NCBI GenBank assembly: GCA_003212535.1
Contig: QCPO01000013.1
Coordinates: 1-36,522 of the forward strand
DNA: 36,522 bases
Source: Prochlorococcus sp. AG-436-O11
Lineage (GTDB): Bacteria; Cyanobacteriota; Cyanobacteriia; PCC-6307; Cyanobiaceae
Direction of reading: 5' to 3'
The position numbers and the translations under genes were made by a program. Below the pieces are notes generated by a model that was not told the origin of the DNA, did not search any database, and saw nothing but the letters and a program-made list of their open reading frames with translations. Shown here piece by piece: positions 1-9,300 of the stretch. Each line of letters begins with the position of its first letter. The first letter of the stretch is position 1.

Positions 1-1
1 T

Positions 2-169
2 TATTTGAAGTCATCAAAAGAAAAAAAGAGTTTTTATCAACATAAGAAATTAGAGATGCTGAATTATATTAAAGATTCTCTTGAACGTAAAATTGCTTCT
101 GTAAATGCTTCTATAAATGTTTTAGAAATCCAAATAAGCAGGGATAAAGAACCTGAAGTTACTAATTAG
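2..169 (+). CDS. C-terminal fragment of an unidentified protein
   Basis: An open frame runs from the window edge to a TAG stop at 167-169, giving the last 55 residues of a protein whose start lies outside the window. The segment is charged, begins with several Lys/Glu residues and continues with a heptad-like pattern (LERKIASVNASINVLEIQI), so a short helical or coiled-coil C-terminus is plausible. It ends in DKEPEVTN. I do not recognise the family and assign no function. The gene converges on the Ap4A phosphorylase gene, whose stop lies three bases further on, which matches the compact spacing elsewhere in the window and supports this being a real gene end. Confidence 0.55.
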   Translation, partial: YLKSSKEKKSFYQHKKLEMLNYIKDSLERKIASVNASINVLEIQISRDKEPEVTN

Positions 170-172
170 TTT

Positions 173-1003
173 TCAAACAAAATTTTCTAGAAGTTTTTCA
201 GGACCATATTCTTTTAAATAATTAATATCTGATTTTTCAGTTACTAGTAAATAGCCTGCGAATCCTAAAGCGTTAATACTGAATCCATGGATATGATCAT
301 TACTTCTCTTTATAACTGCGATCCATTTATTAGTAATTATAAGATTATAAGGAAATCTCGGTTTCTTATCACTAATAGGGTCTCCTAACCCTAATTTCTT
401 AGATAATTCTAAATACAATTCAAGAAGAGATATTGAATTTTTTAAAAAATTAAATTTGGATACTATAATATTTTTTTTAAGCTTACTATAACTATTAATA
501 TCTTTTTTCATTTCTAAAAACCATTTTTCTCTTGGGCACGATATTTCATCTTTAGATCTACGTAGAAGTTGAAAATGCCTGTGAGGTTGACTTGCTCCTG
601 CATTTGGAGAACTATTAAAAAACCATAATCCACTAGTATCTTTATTAACTTTTTGGATCGCTTTCCAATCATTAATATCTAACCATCCATTTTGAGGTTT
701 CCAATTATTTGTTATCAGTAAAATATGCCCTTTTTGTACAGGGTACTTATTTAAAATTAATTGATGATTATAACCAATTTTATCGATTTCTAGTATCTTT
801 TCCCATGGAGAAAATGGATTCTGCTTAGGACCGTATAATTTTGTTTTATTAAATTTTGAAGTATCAAGCTTCCTAATTATGAAATCATTCTTTTGATATA
901 AATCTTTTGTAATAATACTAGTCTTGAGGGGATATAATGATTCATCATCAATTGATAATCGAGTTTGATCTAGTGCCTTTTTCCAATATAGCTCTAAACT
1001 CAT
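173..1003 (-). CDS. ATP adenylyltransferase (Ap4A phosphorylase, HIT-like)
   Basis: The product (276 aa) resembles the Apa1/Apa2-type diadenosine tetraphosphate phosphorylases, which split Ap4A with phosphate into ATP and ADP in the cytoplasm. What is visible is the HIT-like active-site stretch SSPNAGASQPHRHFQLL, with His141-x-His143-x-Gln; the first His of such motifs is the usual nucleophile. An N-terminal region around KQNPFSPWE and the segment NKYPVQKGHILLITN also fit the family. The length is normal for cyanobacterial members. It lies 48 bases downstream of the DUF2237 gene on the same strand and could be cotranscribed with it. The alternative is another GalT/HIT superfamily nucleotidyltransferase, but the QPHRHFQ context favours Ap4A phosphorylase. 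Confidence 0.87.
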   Translation of the reverse strand: MSLELYWKKALDQTRLSIDDESLYPLKTSIITKDLYQKNDFIIRKLDTSKFNKTKLYGPKQNPFSPWEKILEIDKIGYNHQLILNKYPVQKGHILLITNNWKPQNGWLDINDWKAIQKVNKDTSGLWFFNSSPNAGASQPHRHFQLLRRSKDEISCPREKWFLEMKKDINSYSKLKKNIIVSKFNFLKNSISLLELYLELSKKLGLGDPISDKKPRFPYNLIITNKWIAVIKRSNDHIHGFSINALGFAGYLLVTEKSDINYLKEYGPEKLLENFV

Positions 1004-1051
1004 TTAAAAAAATTTATCATAATTATTCTAAAAAAAATATTAAATTTGTAA

Positions 1052-1435
1052 TTACTTTTTATTAAATTGATATTCTTTCAATTTTTTTAGAGGTACTGTT
1101 TCTAATACTACAATATTTGTTGATTCTAATATAACTTTTGGTGCTAGTCCGTCTAATAATGCTTGCCTCCATCTATCAAGACAAATACACCAATGATCTC
1201 CATTCTTTAGTCCTGGGAAGGAATAAATAGGCATGGGAGTTATTAAATCATTACCTTGTGATTTACTATATTTCAGGAAATTATCATCCATTACACAACA
1301 TATGGAATGATTTCCTCCATCATTTTTCTCATAATTACAAAATCCATCTCTGAACCAGCCTGTCATAGGTGAACAACTACAAACCTCAATTTTTTCTCCT
1401 AAGACATTCAATTGAATTTGATTTTTAAAGTTCAT
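1052..1435 (-). CDS. DUF2237 family protein
   Basis: A 127-aa protein with the hallmark DUF2237 pattern: CSPMTGWFRDGFC near residue 21, then a Gly-Asn-His-x-x-Cys segment, the conserved GNDLITPMP, FPGLKNGDHWCICLDRW, and a C-terminal part with LAPKVILEST. The family is widespread in bacteria and plants and has no established biochemical role that I know of. Many conserved cysteines suggest metal binding or redox activity, which is inference. The ATG start is the natural one, followed directly by a beta-strand-like segment. It heads a probable two-gene minus-strand unit with the Ap4A phosphorylase and is divergent from the small acidic gene at 1542. Confidence 0.85.
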   Translation of the reverse strand: MNFKNQIQLNVLGEKIEVCSCSPMTGWFRDGFCNYEKNDGGNHSICCVMDDNFLKYSKSQGNDLITPMPIYSFPGLKNGDHWCICLDRWRQALLDGLAPKVILESTNIVVLETVPLKKLKEYQFNKK

Positions 1436-1488
1436 AGATTTTTGTTTCTGTTAATAATAATAAAACTCCAACATTTCTTAAAAAAAGG

Positions 1489-1520
1489 TTGACGAGTATG
1501 GGGGGTAAGGAGGTAATAAT
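1489..1520 (+). promoter_or_regulatory. candidate promoter for the 72-aa acidic protein gene
   Basis: TTGACG at 1489-1494 resembles a sigma-70 -35 box. A TAATAA(T) stretch at 1514-1520 could be the -10, with a spacer of 19 bases, which is longer than ideal. The spacer is unusually G-rich for this genome (a run of six G and AAGGAGGT). If this is the promoter, the transcript would start near 1526 with a very short leader. Called by eye only. Confidence 0.33.
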
Positions 1521-1541
1521 TCTAATAAGGTTTTTTTCATT

Positions 1542-1760
1542 ATGGATTGGGACTTTACTGAAAACATAGCATTTAAGGCTCTATATGATGCTTTTAAAGA
1601 TAGTGAAGAATCATCAGCATTAGAATTTTTATCTAGTGATGGTGCTTCATACTACCTTGAATTAACACAGGATGCAGCTGGTGAGGGCATTGATCTGGAT
1701 GATAATGAAACAATGGAAGAATTACAGGAAGAAATTATTGAATATCTAGAAAAGAACTAA
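1542..1760 (+). CDS. small acidic hypothetical protein
   Basis: A 72-residue, strongly acidic protein (many Asp and Glu, very few Arg or Lys) with no signal peptide or membrane segment. The C-terminal third (DDNETMEELQEEIIEYLEKN) looks like an amphipathic helix. I do not recognise a named family. The composition and length are typical of conserved small cytosolic proteins of marine picocyanobacteria. The start is ATG at 1542: a stop codon at 1506-1508 closes the frame upstream and there is no other start between. A perfect anti-Shine-Dalgarno stretch lies at 1507-1514 but is 27 bases from the ATG, too far for normal use. It is divergent from DUF2237 and convergent with metH. Confidence 0.75.
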   Translation: MDWDFTENIAFKALYDAFKDSEESSALEFLSSDGASYYLELTQDAAGEGIDLDDNETMEELQEEIIEYLEKN

Positions 1761-1769
1761 AGATATAGG

Positions 1770-4700
1770 TTAAGCGCTGAAATATTTAGCTTTTGAGTGA
1801 AGTGCAATGATAGCTGTAGTACTTTGTTCAGGATGAAGTTGTTCAGATTTATCCATTGTCAAATTAATTCTTTTTGCGTCTAACATTGATAATTGTATGT
1901 TTGAATCAGAAACTTTTGGACAGGCAGGATATCCAAATGAATATCTAGCTCCTCTATATTTTTGTGCAAGTATGTCTCTATTTTTGTCTGGTTCTTCATT
2001 CCTATAACCACATTCAATACGAATTAATGCATGTACATACTCAGCTAGTGCCTCTGCTAACTGTACAGTAAGTCCATGAAATAATAAATAATCACTATAT
2101 TTATCTTCTTTAAATAATTTTTGAGAATATTCACTAGCAATATAACCCATGGTTACTGCCTGCATAGGAAATATATCTATTGGTTTATCATTTTTTAAAT
2201 CACAATAGAAATCAGCTATGCAAAGATTATTTCCAGATTTTTGTCTTGGAAATTTAAATTCGGAAATTTTATTTAGAGATTTATCATCAAACAAGAAAAT
2301 ACTATTATCTTTTCTGCCACATCTGAAATATCCATAAACTGCTTTTGGTGAAATTAGTTTTTTGTCTATAATTGTCTCTAACCATTTATCTAATAATGGT
2401 TTTGCATATGAATCCAAATAGTTATTGTATTCATCTACGCTTTGGTTTTTCCCTTTTTTGATTTGCCATTGACCACTAAATAGAGCTTTTTTATCTAGAT
2501 AAAAAATTAACTTATCCAAATCTATATCAACTTCGTAAAGGACTTTCGTTCCCAAAAAAGGAGGTTTAATTGGTTCTTCTTCATTTATAAATTTTGATCT
2601 TATAAAATTCTCTTTTAGATTTAATTTCGAAGTTTCGGTGGGTATGGATATTGATTGATTTACCTCTTCAGAGTTAGATTTTGATGAGGCTAAATTAATA
2701 TTTATACCTTCTTTGTTAATAAATCCTTCTGTATTTGTCCAATTCCCCTTCTTTTTATTATCCATATATTCATTCATGAATTTTAGATCAGTAAAAGCAT
2801 CTTTTCCGTACAATATTTTTCCTTTATAGATTTTGCTGCAGTCCTCATTAACAAATTTTGGCGTTAACGCTGCGCCTCCTAATATTACTGGTACACTAAT
2901 ATCCGCATTGTTAAAAGCCTCTAAATTATCTTTCATAAATGCGGTTGACTTTACAAGTAGTCCGCTCATCGCAATGCAATCTGCATTGTGCTTCTTTTGT
3001 GCATCTATTATTGCGGAAACATCTTGTTTTATTCCAAGATTTATAACGTCATAACCGTTATTTGTAAGTATTATGTCAACCAAATTTTTTCCAATATCAT
3101 GAACATCGCCTTTGACTGTAGCAATTAAAAGTTTTCCATTTGAAATGTTTTCGTCTGCAGTTTCCATATGGGGTTCTAAAATTGAAACAGCAAATTTCAT
3201 TGTTTCAGCAGATTGGAGTACAAATGGTAATTGCATTTGACCTGAACCAAATAAATCACCTACAACTTTCATACCATCTAATAAAAAGGTATTAATTATC
3301 TCAAGAGGTTTATATTTATTTAAGGCTTTTTTTAATTGATCTTCTAATCCAATTTTTTCACCATCAATAATATGATTTTTTAAACTTTCTTCCAATGTTA
3401 AATTTTTGTTTTCTGAAGATGCTTTTTTGAAATCCTGAATCGATAAATCTTGAAAAGCCTTTGTTAGTTCAACTAATGGATCATAGGTACAAATATCATC
3501 TTCAAATTTTCTTTTGTCATAGATTAAATCTAAGCAAAGCTTTTTAGTTTCATCAGTAATCTTTGATAATGGCAATATTTTATTTGGTGCGATGATAGCA
3601 GAATCCAATCCTGCTTTAATGCATTCATCTAAAAATATTGAATTTAAATTAATTCTAGATAATGGTGAAAGACCAAAACTTATGTTCGAAATCCCTAATA
3701 TAATATGAATTTCTGGGAAATTATTACGAATTTTAGAAATAGCACTAATAGTCTCTTTAGCGTTTAATCTATCCTCTTCAATACCAGTAGATATGGGAAG
3801 CGCTAATGGATCAAAAAAGAGCTCATAATCTGATAAACCAGATTCTCTAGTTCGATTAATGGCTCTTTTAACAATGTTATATTTTTTTTTTGAATTCCTT
3901 GCCATTCCTTCTTCATCAATAGTTCCAATAACAATTCCTGCACCATAACCTAAGGCTAAATCAAGAACTTGATCAAACCTTTCATCACCATCTTCGTAAT
4001 TGGTCGAATTTATAATACATTTACCTCCAGCAGACTTTAATCCACTTTCCATTTTGTCAGCATCTGTCGAATCAATCATTAATGGCAAATTTATATTAGT
4101 CACTAGTCTTGATGTAATTTCTTTCATATCTTTTATTCCATCTCTTCCCACATAATCAACATTTACATCAAGAACGTGTGCATTTTCTTTTTGTTGTTGC
4201 TTAGCAATTGAAACCAAACCATCCCAATCGTCTTTATTTAACAACTCTCTTACCATTTTAGATCCACTCGCATTTAATCTTTCTCCTACAATTAAAATTG
4301 AATTGTCTTGTTTATATGGCACAGAATTATATATTGATGCCGCAGAAGGAATATAACTGCTAGAAAATTTCTTACCATTTTTGTTAGTCCTTTCAGTATC
4401 TATAATTTCATCGATAAGTGAAGAAAGATATTTAATATGTTCTGGTGTTGTCCCACAACATCCACCTATCAATTGAACATTAAAGTCATATATAAAATTC
4501 ATTAACTGCATTTTTAATTCTATTGGCGTTAATTTGTAGTGAGCCACACCACCAATATTTTCTGGTAGGCCTGCATTGGGAATACAACTTATAGCGAATG
4601 GTGAATTTTCAGACAAATATTTAATGTGATCCTTCATTTGTTCTGGACCAGTTGCACAATTTAGTCCAAGGATATCTATATTAAATGGCTCTAATATTGT

Positions 4701-5336
4701 TAATGCAGATGCAATATCAGATCCAACAAGCATAGTACCTGTTGTTTCCATAGTTATAGAAACCATTATAGGTATATCTATCTTTTTACTTTCAATTATT
4801 TCTTTTGATGCTAATAAGGCAGATTTTATTTGCAATACATCCTGGCAAGTTTCTATTAAAAGAAGATCAACACCTCCTTCTATAAGTCCATATATTTGTT
4901 CTTTATATGATTGCTTTAATTCATCAAAATCTATGTGTCCTAATGTGGGTAATTTAGTTGTTGGTCCAATTGAACCAGCAACAAATCTTGGTTTATCAAT
5001 AGATGAATATTTGGCAGCACTTTTTTTAGCTATTAATGCCGCATTTTTATTTATCTCATAAGCCTTATCTGCAATATCATATTCATCAAGAACTATAGAT
5101 GAAGCTCCAAAAGTATTAGTTTCTATAACATGGCATCCTGCTTCTAAAAATGAATTATGAACCTTTTCAACCACTTTTGGTGATGATAAAACCAGATTTT
5201 CATTACATCCCTCTAATTCTTTTCCTCCAAAGTCTTCTGCAGTAAGGTTTAAGTTCTGAAAAGATGTTCCAGTACCCCCGTCAAAAATAATTAAAGGCTT
5301 TTCATCTCTATTTAGATATTTTCTGAAAGAATCCAT
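1770..5336 (-). CDS. metH: Cobalamin-dependent methionine synthase
   Basis: MetH transfers a methyl group from 5-methyltetrahydrofolate to homocysteine through protein-bound cobalamin, making methionine in the cytoplasm. All four modules are visible in 1188 residues. The homocysteine-binding barrel (about 1-310) has zinc ligands Cys227 (GLNCATG) and Cys293/Cys294 (GGCCGTTPEH). The folate-binding barrel (about 345-610) contains IVGERLNASGSK. The cobalamin cap and Rossmann region (about 640-890) has the base-off ligand His746 in DVHDIGKNLV and the motif ILGGAALT. The C-terminal AdoMet activation domain has RGARYSFGYPACP. The length is close to the usual 1180-1230. It follows ilvE by 20 bases, so the two are probably one transcript. 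It lies next to cobN, linking cobalamin synthesis and use. No frameshift is seen. Confidence 0.97.
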   Translation of the reverse strand: MDSFRKYLNRDEKPLIIFDGGTGTSFQNLNLTAEDFGGKELEGCNENLVLSSPKVVEKVHNSFLEAGCHVIETNTFGASSIVLDEYDIADKAYEINKNAALIAKKSAAKYSSIDKPRFVAGSIGPTTKLPTLGHIDFDELKQSYKEQIYGLIEGGVDLLLIETCQDVLQIKSALLASKEIIESKKIDIPIMVSITMETTGTMLVGSDIASALTILEPFNIDILGLNCATGPEQMKDHIKYLSENSPFAISCIPNAGLPENIGGVAHYKLTPIELKMQLMNFIYDFNVQLIGGCCGTTPEHIKYLSSLIDEIIDTERTNKNGKKFSSSYIPSAASIYNSVPYKQDNSILIVGERLNASGSKMVRELLNKDDWDGLVSIAKQQQKENAHVLDVNVDYVGRDGIKDMKEITSRLVTNINLPLMIDSTDADKMESGLKSAGGKCIINSTNYEDGDERFDQVLDLALGYGAGIVIGTIDEEGMARNSKKKYNIVKRAINRTRESGLSDYELFFDPLALPISTGIEEDRLNAKETISAISKIRNNFPEIHIILGISNISFGLSPLSRINLNSIFLDECIKAGLDSAIIAPNKILPLSKITDETKKLCLDLIYDKRKFEDDICTYDPLVELTKAFQDLSIQDFKKASSENKNLTLEESLKNHIIDGEKIGLEDQLKKALNKYKPLEIINTFLLDGMKVVGDLFGSGQMQLPFVLQSAETMKFAVSILEPHMETADENISNGKLLIATVKGDVHDIGKNLVDIILTNNGYDVINLGIKQDVSAIIDAQKKHNADCIAMSGLLVKSTAFMKDNLEAFNNADISVPVILGGAALTPKFVNEDCSKIYKGKILYGKDAFTDLKFMNEYMDNKKKGNWTNTEGFINKEGININLASSKSNSEEVNQSISIPTETSKLNLKENFIRSKFINEEEPIKPPFLGTKVLYEVDIDLDKLIFYLDKKALFSGQWQIKKGKNQSVDEYNNYLDSYAKPLLDKWLETIIDKKLISPKAVYGYFRCGRKDNSIFLFDDKSLNKISEFKFPRQKSGNNLCIADFYCDLKNDKPIDIFPMQAVTMGYIASEYSQKLFKEDKYSDYLLFHGLTVQLAEALAEYVHALIRIECGYRNEEPDKNRDILAQKYRGARYSFGYPACPKVSDSNIQLSMLDAKRINLTMDKSEQLHPEQSTTAIIALHSKAKYFSA

Positions 5337-5356
5337 TTTGGATAAAAATTAATCTA

Positions 5357-6268
5357 TTATATTGAAATTCTGGTTACCCAATTATCATAGTCTTGAGAAC
5401 GACCTTCTGTTATTTCAATAAGTTTATTTTTCAACTTATTCATTACTGGTCTTTCAACATTTAATTGAGTTGATTCAATTTTTTTTACTGGTGTAATTTT
5501 TGCTGCTGTACCAGTAAGAAAAACTTCATCTGCTATTAATAATTCTGTTTTATCAATAGGCCTTTCAATTACATTTATTCCATATGATTTTGCTAATTCA
5601 ATTACGCTAGCTCTAGTAATCCCTTCAAGGATATCTTGATCAACACCGGGAGTGATTAATTCTCCATTTCTTACAATAAATAAATTCATACCGCTAGCTT
5701 CACTTACTTTACCACTTGAATTTAATAGTAGGGCTTCATCAAAGCCCGATAAACTAGCTTCTGTTTTAGCTAATGAACTAGTAATATATGCTCCACTTAT
5801 TTTTCCTCTCAATGGGAGTGATCTATCTTCTTGTCTAGTCCAACTACTCATTCTACAAGAAACACCCTCTGGGGATAGATAATCTCCTAGTTCTATACAA
5901 TAAATAAAGAAATCTGTTTCAATATTGTGTAACCTAGGAGCTATACCTAAATCGCTTGTATAAACAAATGGTCTAATATATATAGGTTTTTGCGGCTTGT
6001 TTCTTTTTATAACTTCTTCTAATGCATTAAAAATATAGTCTTCAGATATTTCAGTTAAGAGCAATTTTGCACTTTGAGATAATCTTTTTATGTGTTTATC
6101 AGTTCTAAATAAAAGAAATTCTTTTTTATTAGAAGGGTTAGGTATCGCTCTCATACCTCCAAAAGCAGCAGTCCCGTAATGTAATGCATGTGTAGCTATT
6201 GATATATTTGCTTCTTTAAAAGGAATACATTTACCTTCGAACCAGGCGTATGGAAGAAATTCATGCAT
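5357..6268 (-). CDS. ilvE: Branched-chain amino acid aminotransferase
   Basis: A PLP-dependent fold-type IV aminotransferase (303 aa, normal length) catalysing the last step of isoleucine, valine and leucine synthesis with glutamate as donor. Visible family marks are the N-terminal AWFEGKCIPF and THALHYGTAAFGGMRA, the probable Schiff-base Lys156 in LRGKISGAYITSSLAK, SGKVSEASGMNLFIV, and ITRASVIELA plus EVFLTGTAAKITPV at the C-terminus. D-amino acid transaminase and aminodeoxychorismate lyase share the fold, but FGGMRA and the EVFLTGTAA context fit IlvE. The gene is upstream of metH on the same strand and divergent from cobN across a 71-base spacer, too short to hold a full cobalamin riboswitch. 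Confidence 0.94.
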   Translation of the reverse strand: MHEFLPYAWFEGKCIPFKEANISIATHALHYGTAAFGGMRAIPNPSNKKEFLLFRTDKHIKRLSQSAKLLLTEISEDYIFNALEEVIKRNKPQKPIYIRPFVYTSDLGIAPRLHNIETDFFIYCIELGDYLSPEGVSCRMSSWTRQEDRSLPLRGKISGAYITSSLAKTEASLSGFDEALLLNSSGKVSEASGMNLFIVRNGELITPGVDQDILEGITRASVIELAKSYGINVIERPIDKTELLIADEVFLTGTAAKITPVKKIESTQLNVERPVMNKLKNKLIEITEGRSQDYDNWVTRISI

Positions 6269-6339
6269 ATTTAATTTTTTAATTGAGGTAAACTTGTTTT
6301 AACCTACTTACTTATTCTAAACCTTATTTATATATAAAA

Positions 6340-9300
6340 ATGCACAGGATATTAAATATTGCAGGAAATGAAAAGAATAAGGATGATTTAATAGAGCAAC
6401 CAGTCGCAGATTTTCTTTTTATATCAAGTGTAAAAGCTGATTTGAATCTGATATCAAGTCTATTATTAGAAGAGGAATTCGCCGCATTAAAAAATAATAT
6501 AAGGGCTTTAGAGATTTCTAATTTAAATTCCTCAACACAAATAGATAATTATTTTTTAAAAACAGTTAATTACGCAAAAGTTGTCGTACTAAGATTATTC
6601 GGGGATAAAGGTACATGGAGTTATGGAATTGAACAACTTTCAAATTGGCAAGCAGCTAATAAAAAAAGGAAACTTATAATAGTATCAGGTACCTTCGATC
6701 AAGAAGAATCCTTATGTGAACTAAGTAGCATTGACAAAAACACTGCATTAAATATTTCTAAATTACTAAGATCAGGAGGTTTGGATAACTATAGAAAATT
6801 TCTTAATTCTTTAAATTATTTAAAGGAGGAAGAAACATTAATTCCTGCTGAATTTTTGAATATTACATTTTACCCAGATCCTTATTTATATGATTGGAAT
6901 ATTGAAAAGGGAGAAAAGATTGGAATAATATCCTATAAATCACTTTTTTTAGCCAATGAAATTGAAGTAAACGAAAAACTGAACTTTCAGTTAAGAAAAT
7001 GCGGATTATCACCTAAAACAGTTTTTATTTCAACTCTGAAAGATCAGAATATTCAACAGAAGTTAATAGACATTTTTAAAAAAGAAAATATAAAACTAAT
7101 AATTACTACAACTTCATTTTCATCATCTCAAATAAAAAATAACTATTTAATTGAAAATTCAACAAATATTTTTACTTCTCTAAAAATACCAATTTTACAG
7201 CTTCTTTCTTCTAATAGATCAAAAAATAATTGGTTAAATTCATCTATTGGAATGAATTCATCGGATTTATTAATGCAAATAATTATTCCGGAATTTGATG
7301 GAAGAATTACTACTTGTCCTTGTGCTTTTAAAGAAGTAATTTCAGTCAAAAATACACTTTACAGTGAAATAACTAGTTACAAAGCAGATAATTTAGGTAT
7401 TAAATGGATCTCCAAATTTGCAACAAATTATGTGAAACTTCAAAACCTTAATAACTTTGATAAAAAAATTTGTTTAGTAATAAGTAATTATCCAGTAAAG
7501 AATGGAAGGATAGGAAATGGTGTTGGTCTTAATACACCTTCTTCGATAATAAATATTCTTAACTGGTTAAAAGAAGAAGGGTATGACCTTGGATCTGTTG
7601 ATTTTCCTAAAGATTCTTCTGCCTTGATGTCTATGCTTATAAAAACAAGAACTAATGATATTGAATCTCAAAATAATAAACCACTAGATTACTTATCACT
7701 TTGTAAATATTTAAAATATTGGACGTATTTAGAGCTTGAAACGAAAAATCTTATTGTTAATCGTTGGGGTCAACCATCTGATGCAATCGATCTTGAAGTT
7801 GAAGGCTTCTCAATAAATGGACTAAAATTTGGAAAAATAACATTATTGATTCAACCTCAAAGAGGATATGATTCTGAAACTGATAGAGATATACATTCGC
7901 CTGATCTACCACCTCCTCATAGATATTTGGCACAATATTATTGGATAGAAAAAGTTTTTAAAGCAAATGCTATATGCCATATTGGTAAACACGGTACCGT
8001 TGAATGGTTACCTGGCAAATCTATAGGACTCAGCAACAAATGTTTCCCAAATATTGTTTGTCCTGCTATACCCAATATATATCCCTTTATCGTAAATGAT
8101 CCAGGAGAAGGATCGCAAGCTAAAAGAAGAACTGCCGCAACAATTATTGACCATTTAACCCCACCCTTGGATAGGTCAGAATTATATGGAAAATATTCAA
8201 TTTTAGAAAATTATTTAGACGAATATTTTGAAGCAAAATTATTAAATTCTAATCGTATTGAAATAATAGAAAAATCTATTTTTAAACTTATTAATAAAGA
8301 TTTTAGTGAAATTACTTTAAAAAATAAAAACAATCAAATCGAGGAAATTGATTCATTTCTATGCCAAATTAAAGAATCTCAAATTAGGACAGGTCTGCAT
8401 GTTTTTGGTAATAGGCAGAATTATATTGATGAATTAAATTTATTCTTATGTATTGCTAGAGTTCCAACTGCATCTCGTATTGGTATTCATCAATATATAG
8501 CTGAAAATTTAAAATTAGATTTGAACCCTTGGACAAATAATTATGATCAACAGTTAAGTCAAAAAGATAAAAAAATACTATTGAAGTTTTCAAAGAAAAA
8601 CATTTTAAACTTTAGAATGTGTATTGAGTTTTTGGAACAACAAGCAAAGTATCTAATATATTTATTTTTTTATAAAAATAAATCTAAAATAAATAATATA
8701 GAAAAATATAAAAATCAAAAAATAATAGATTATTTTTTTAATAATGATAAACATAATGATTATTTTTTATTATTAAAAAAAGAGATTCTTAAACCAATAA
8801 TTAATTCGTCATTTTATGAAAAATTATCATTTATTAATTCATTAAACGGTCACTATGTAAAAAGTGGACCATCTGGAGCTCCTACGAGAGGTAAAACTGA
8901 AGCTTTACCAACTGGCAAAAATTTCTTCTCTGTTGATTCTAGAGGACTGCCAACTGAATCAGCATGGATTGTTGGTTATAAATCCGCGTCTCAAATTCTT
9001 GATTTATATAAACAAGAAAATGGAGAAGATTTAAAAAATATAGCTATTTCTGTATGGGCAACATCTACTATGAGAAATGGAGGAGAAGACATTTGCCAAA
9101 TACTATATTTATTAGGCGTACAACCTATTTGGGATGGACCTTCAAGGAGAGTAATTGATTTAGAAATTATTCCTTTATCTATTCTCGATAGGCCAAGGGT
9201 TGATGTTACTTTAAGGATATCGGGAATGTTTAGAGATGCATTTCCTCAGTTAGTTATGTTGACATCTAAAGCAATAAATCTTGTTTCTAATCTTAATGAG

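Noticed and set aside
2833..3054. 73-aa frame opposite metH
   Set aside because: It lies entirely inside metH on the other strand and has no recognisable protein features.
6269..6339. cobalamin riboswitch between ilvE and cobN
   Set aside because: The spacer is only 71 bases and shows no recognisable conserved core.
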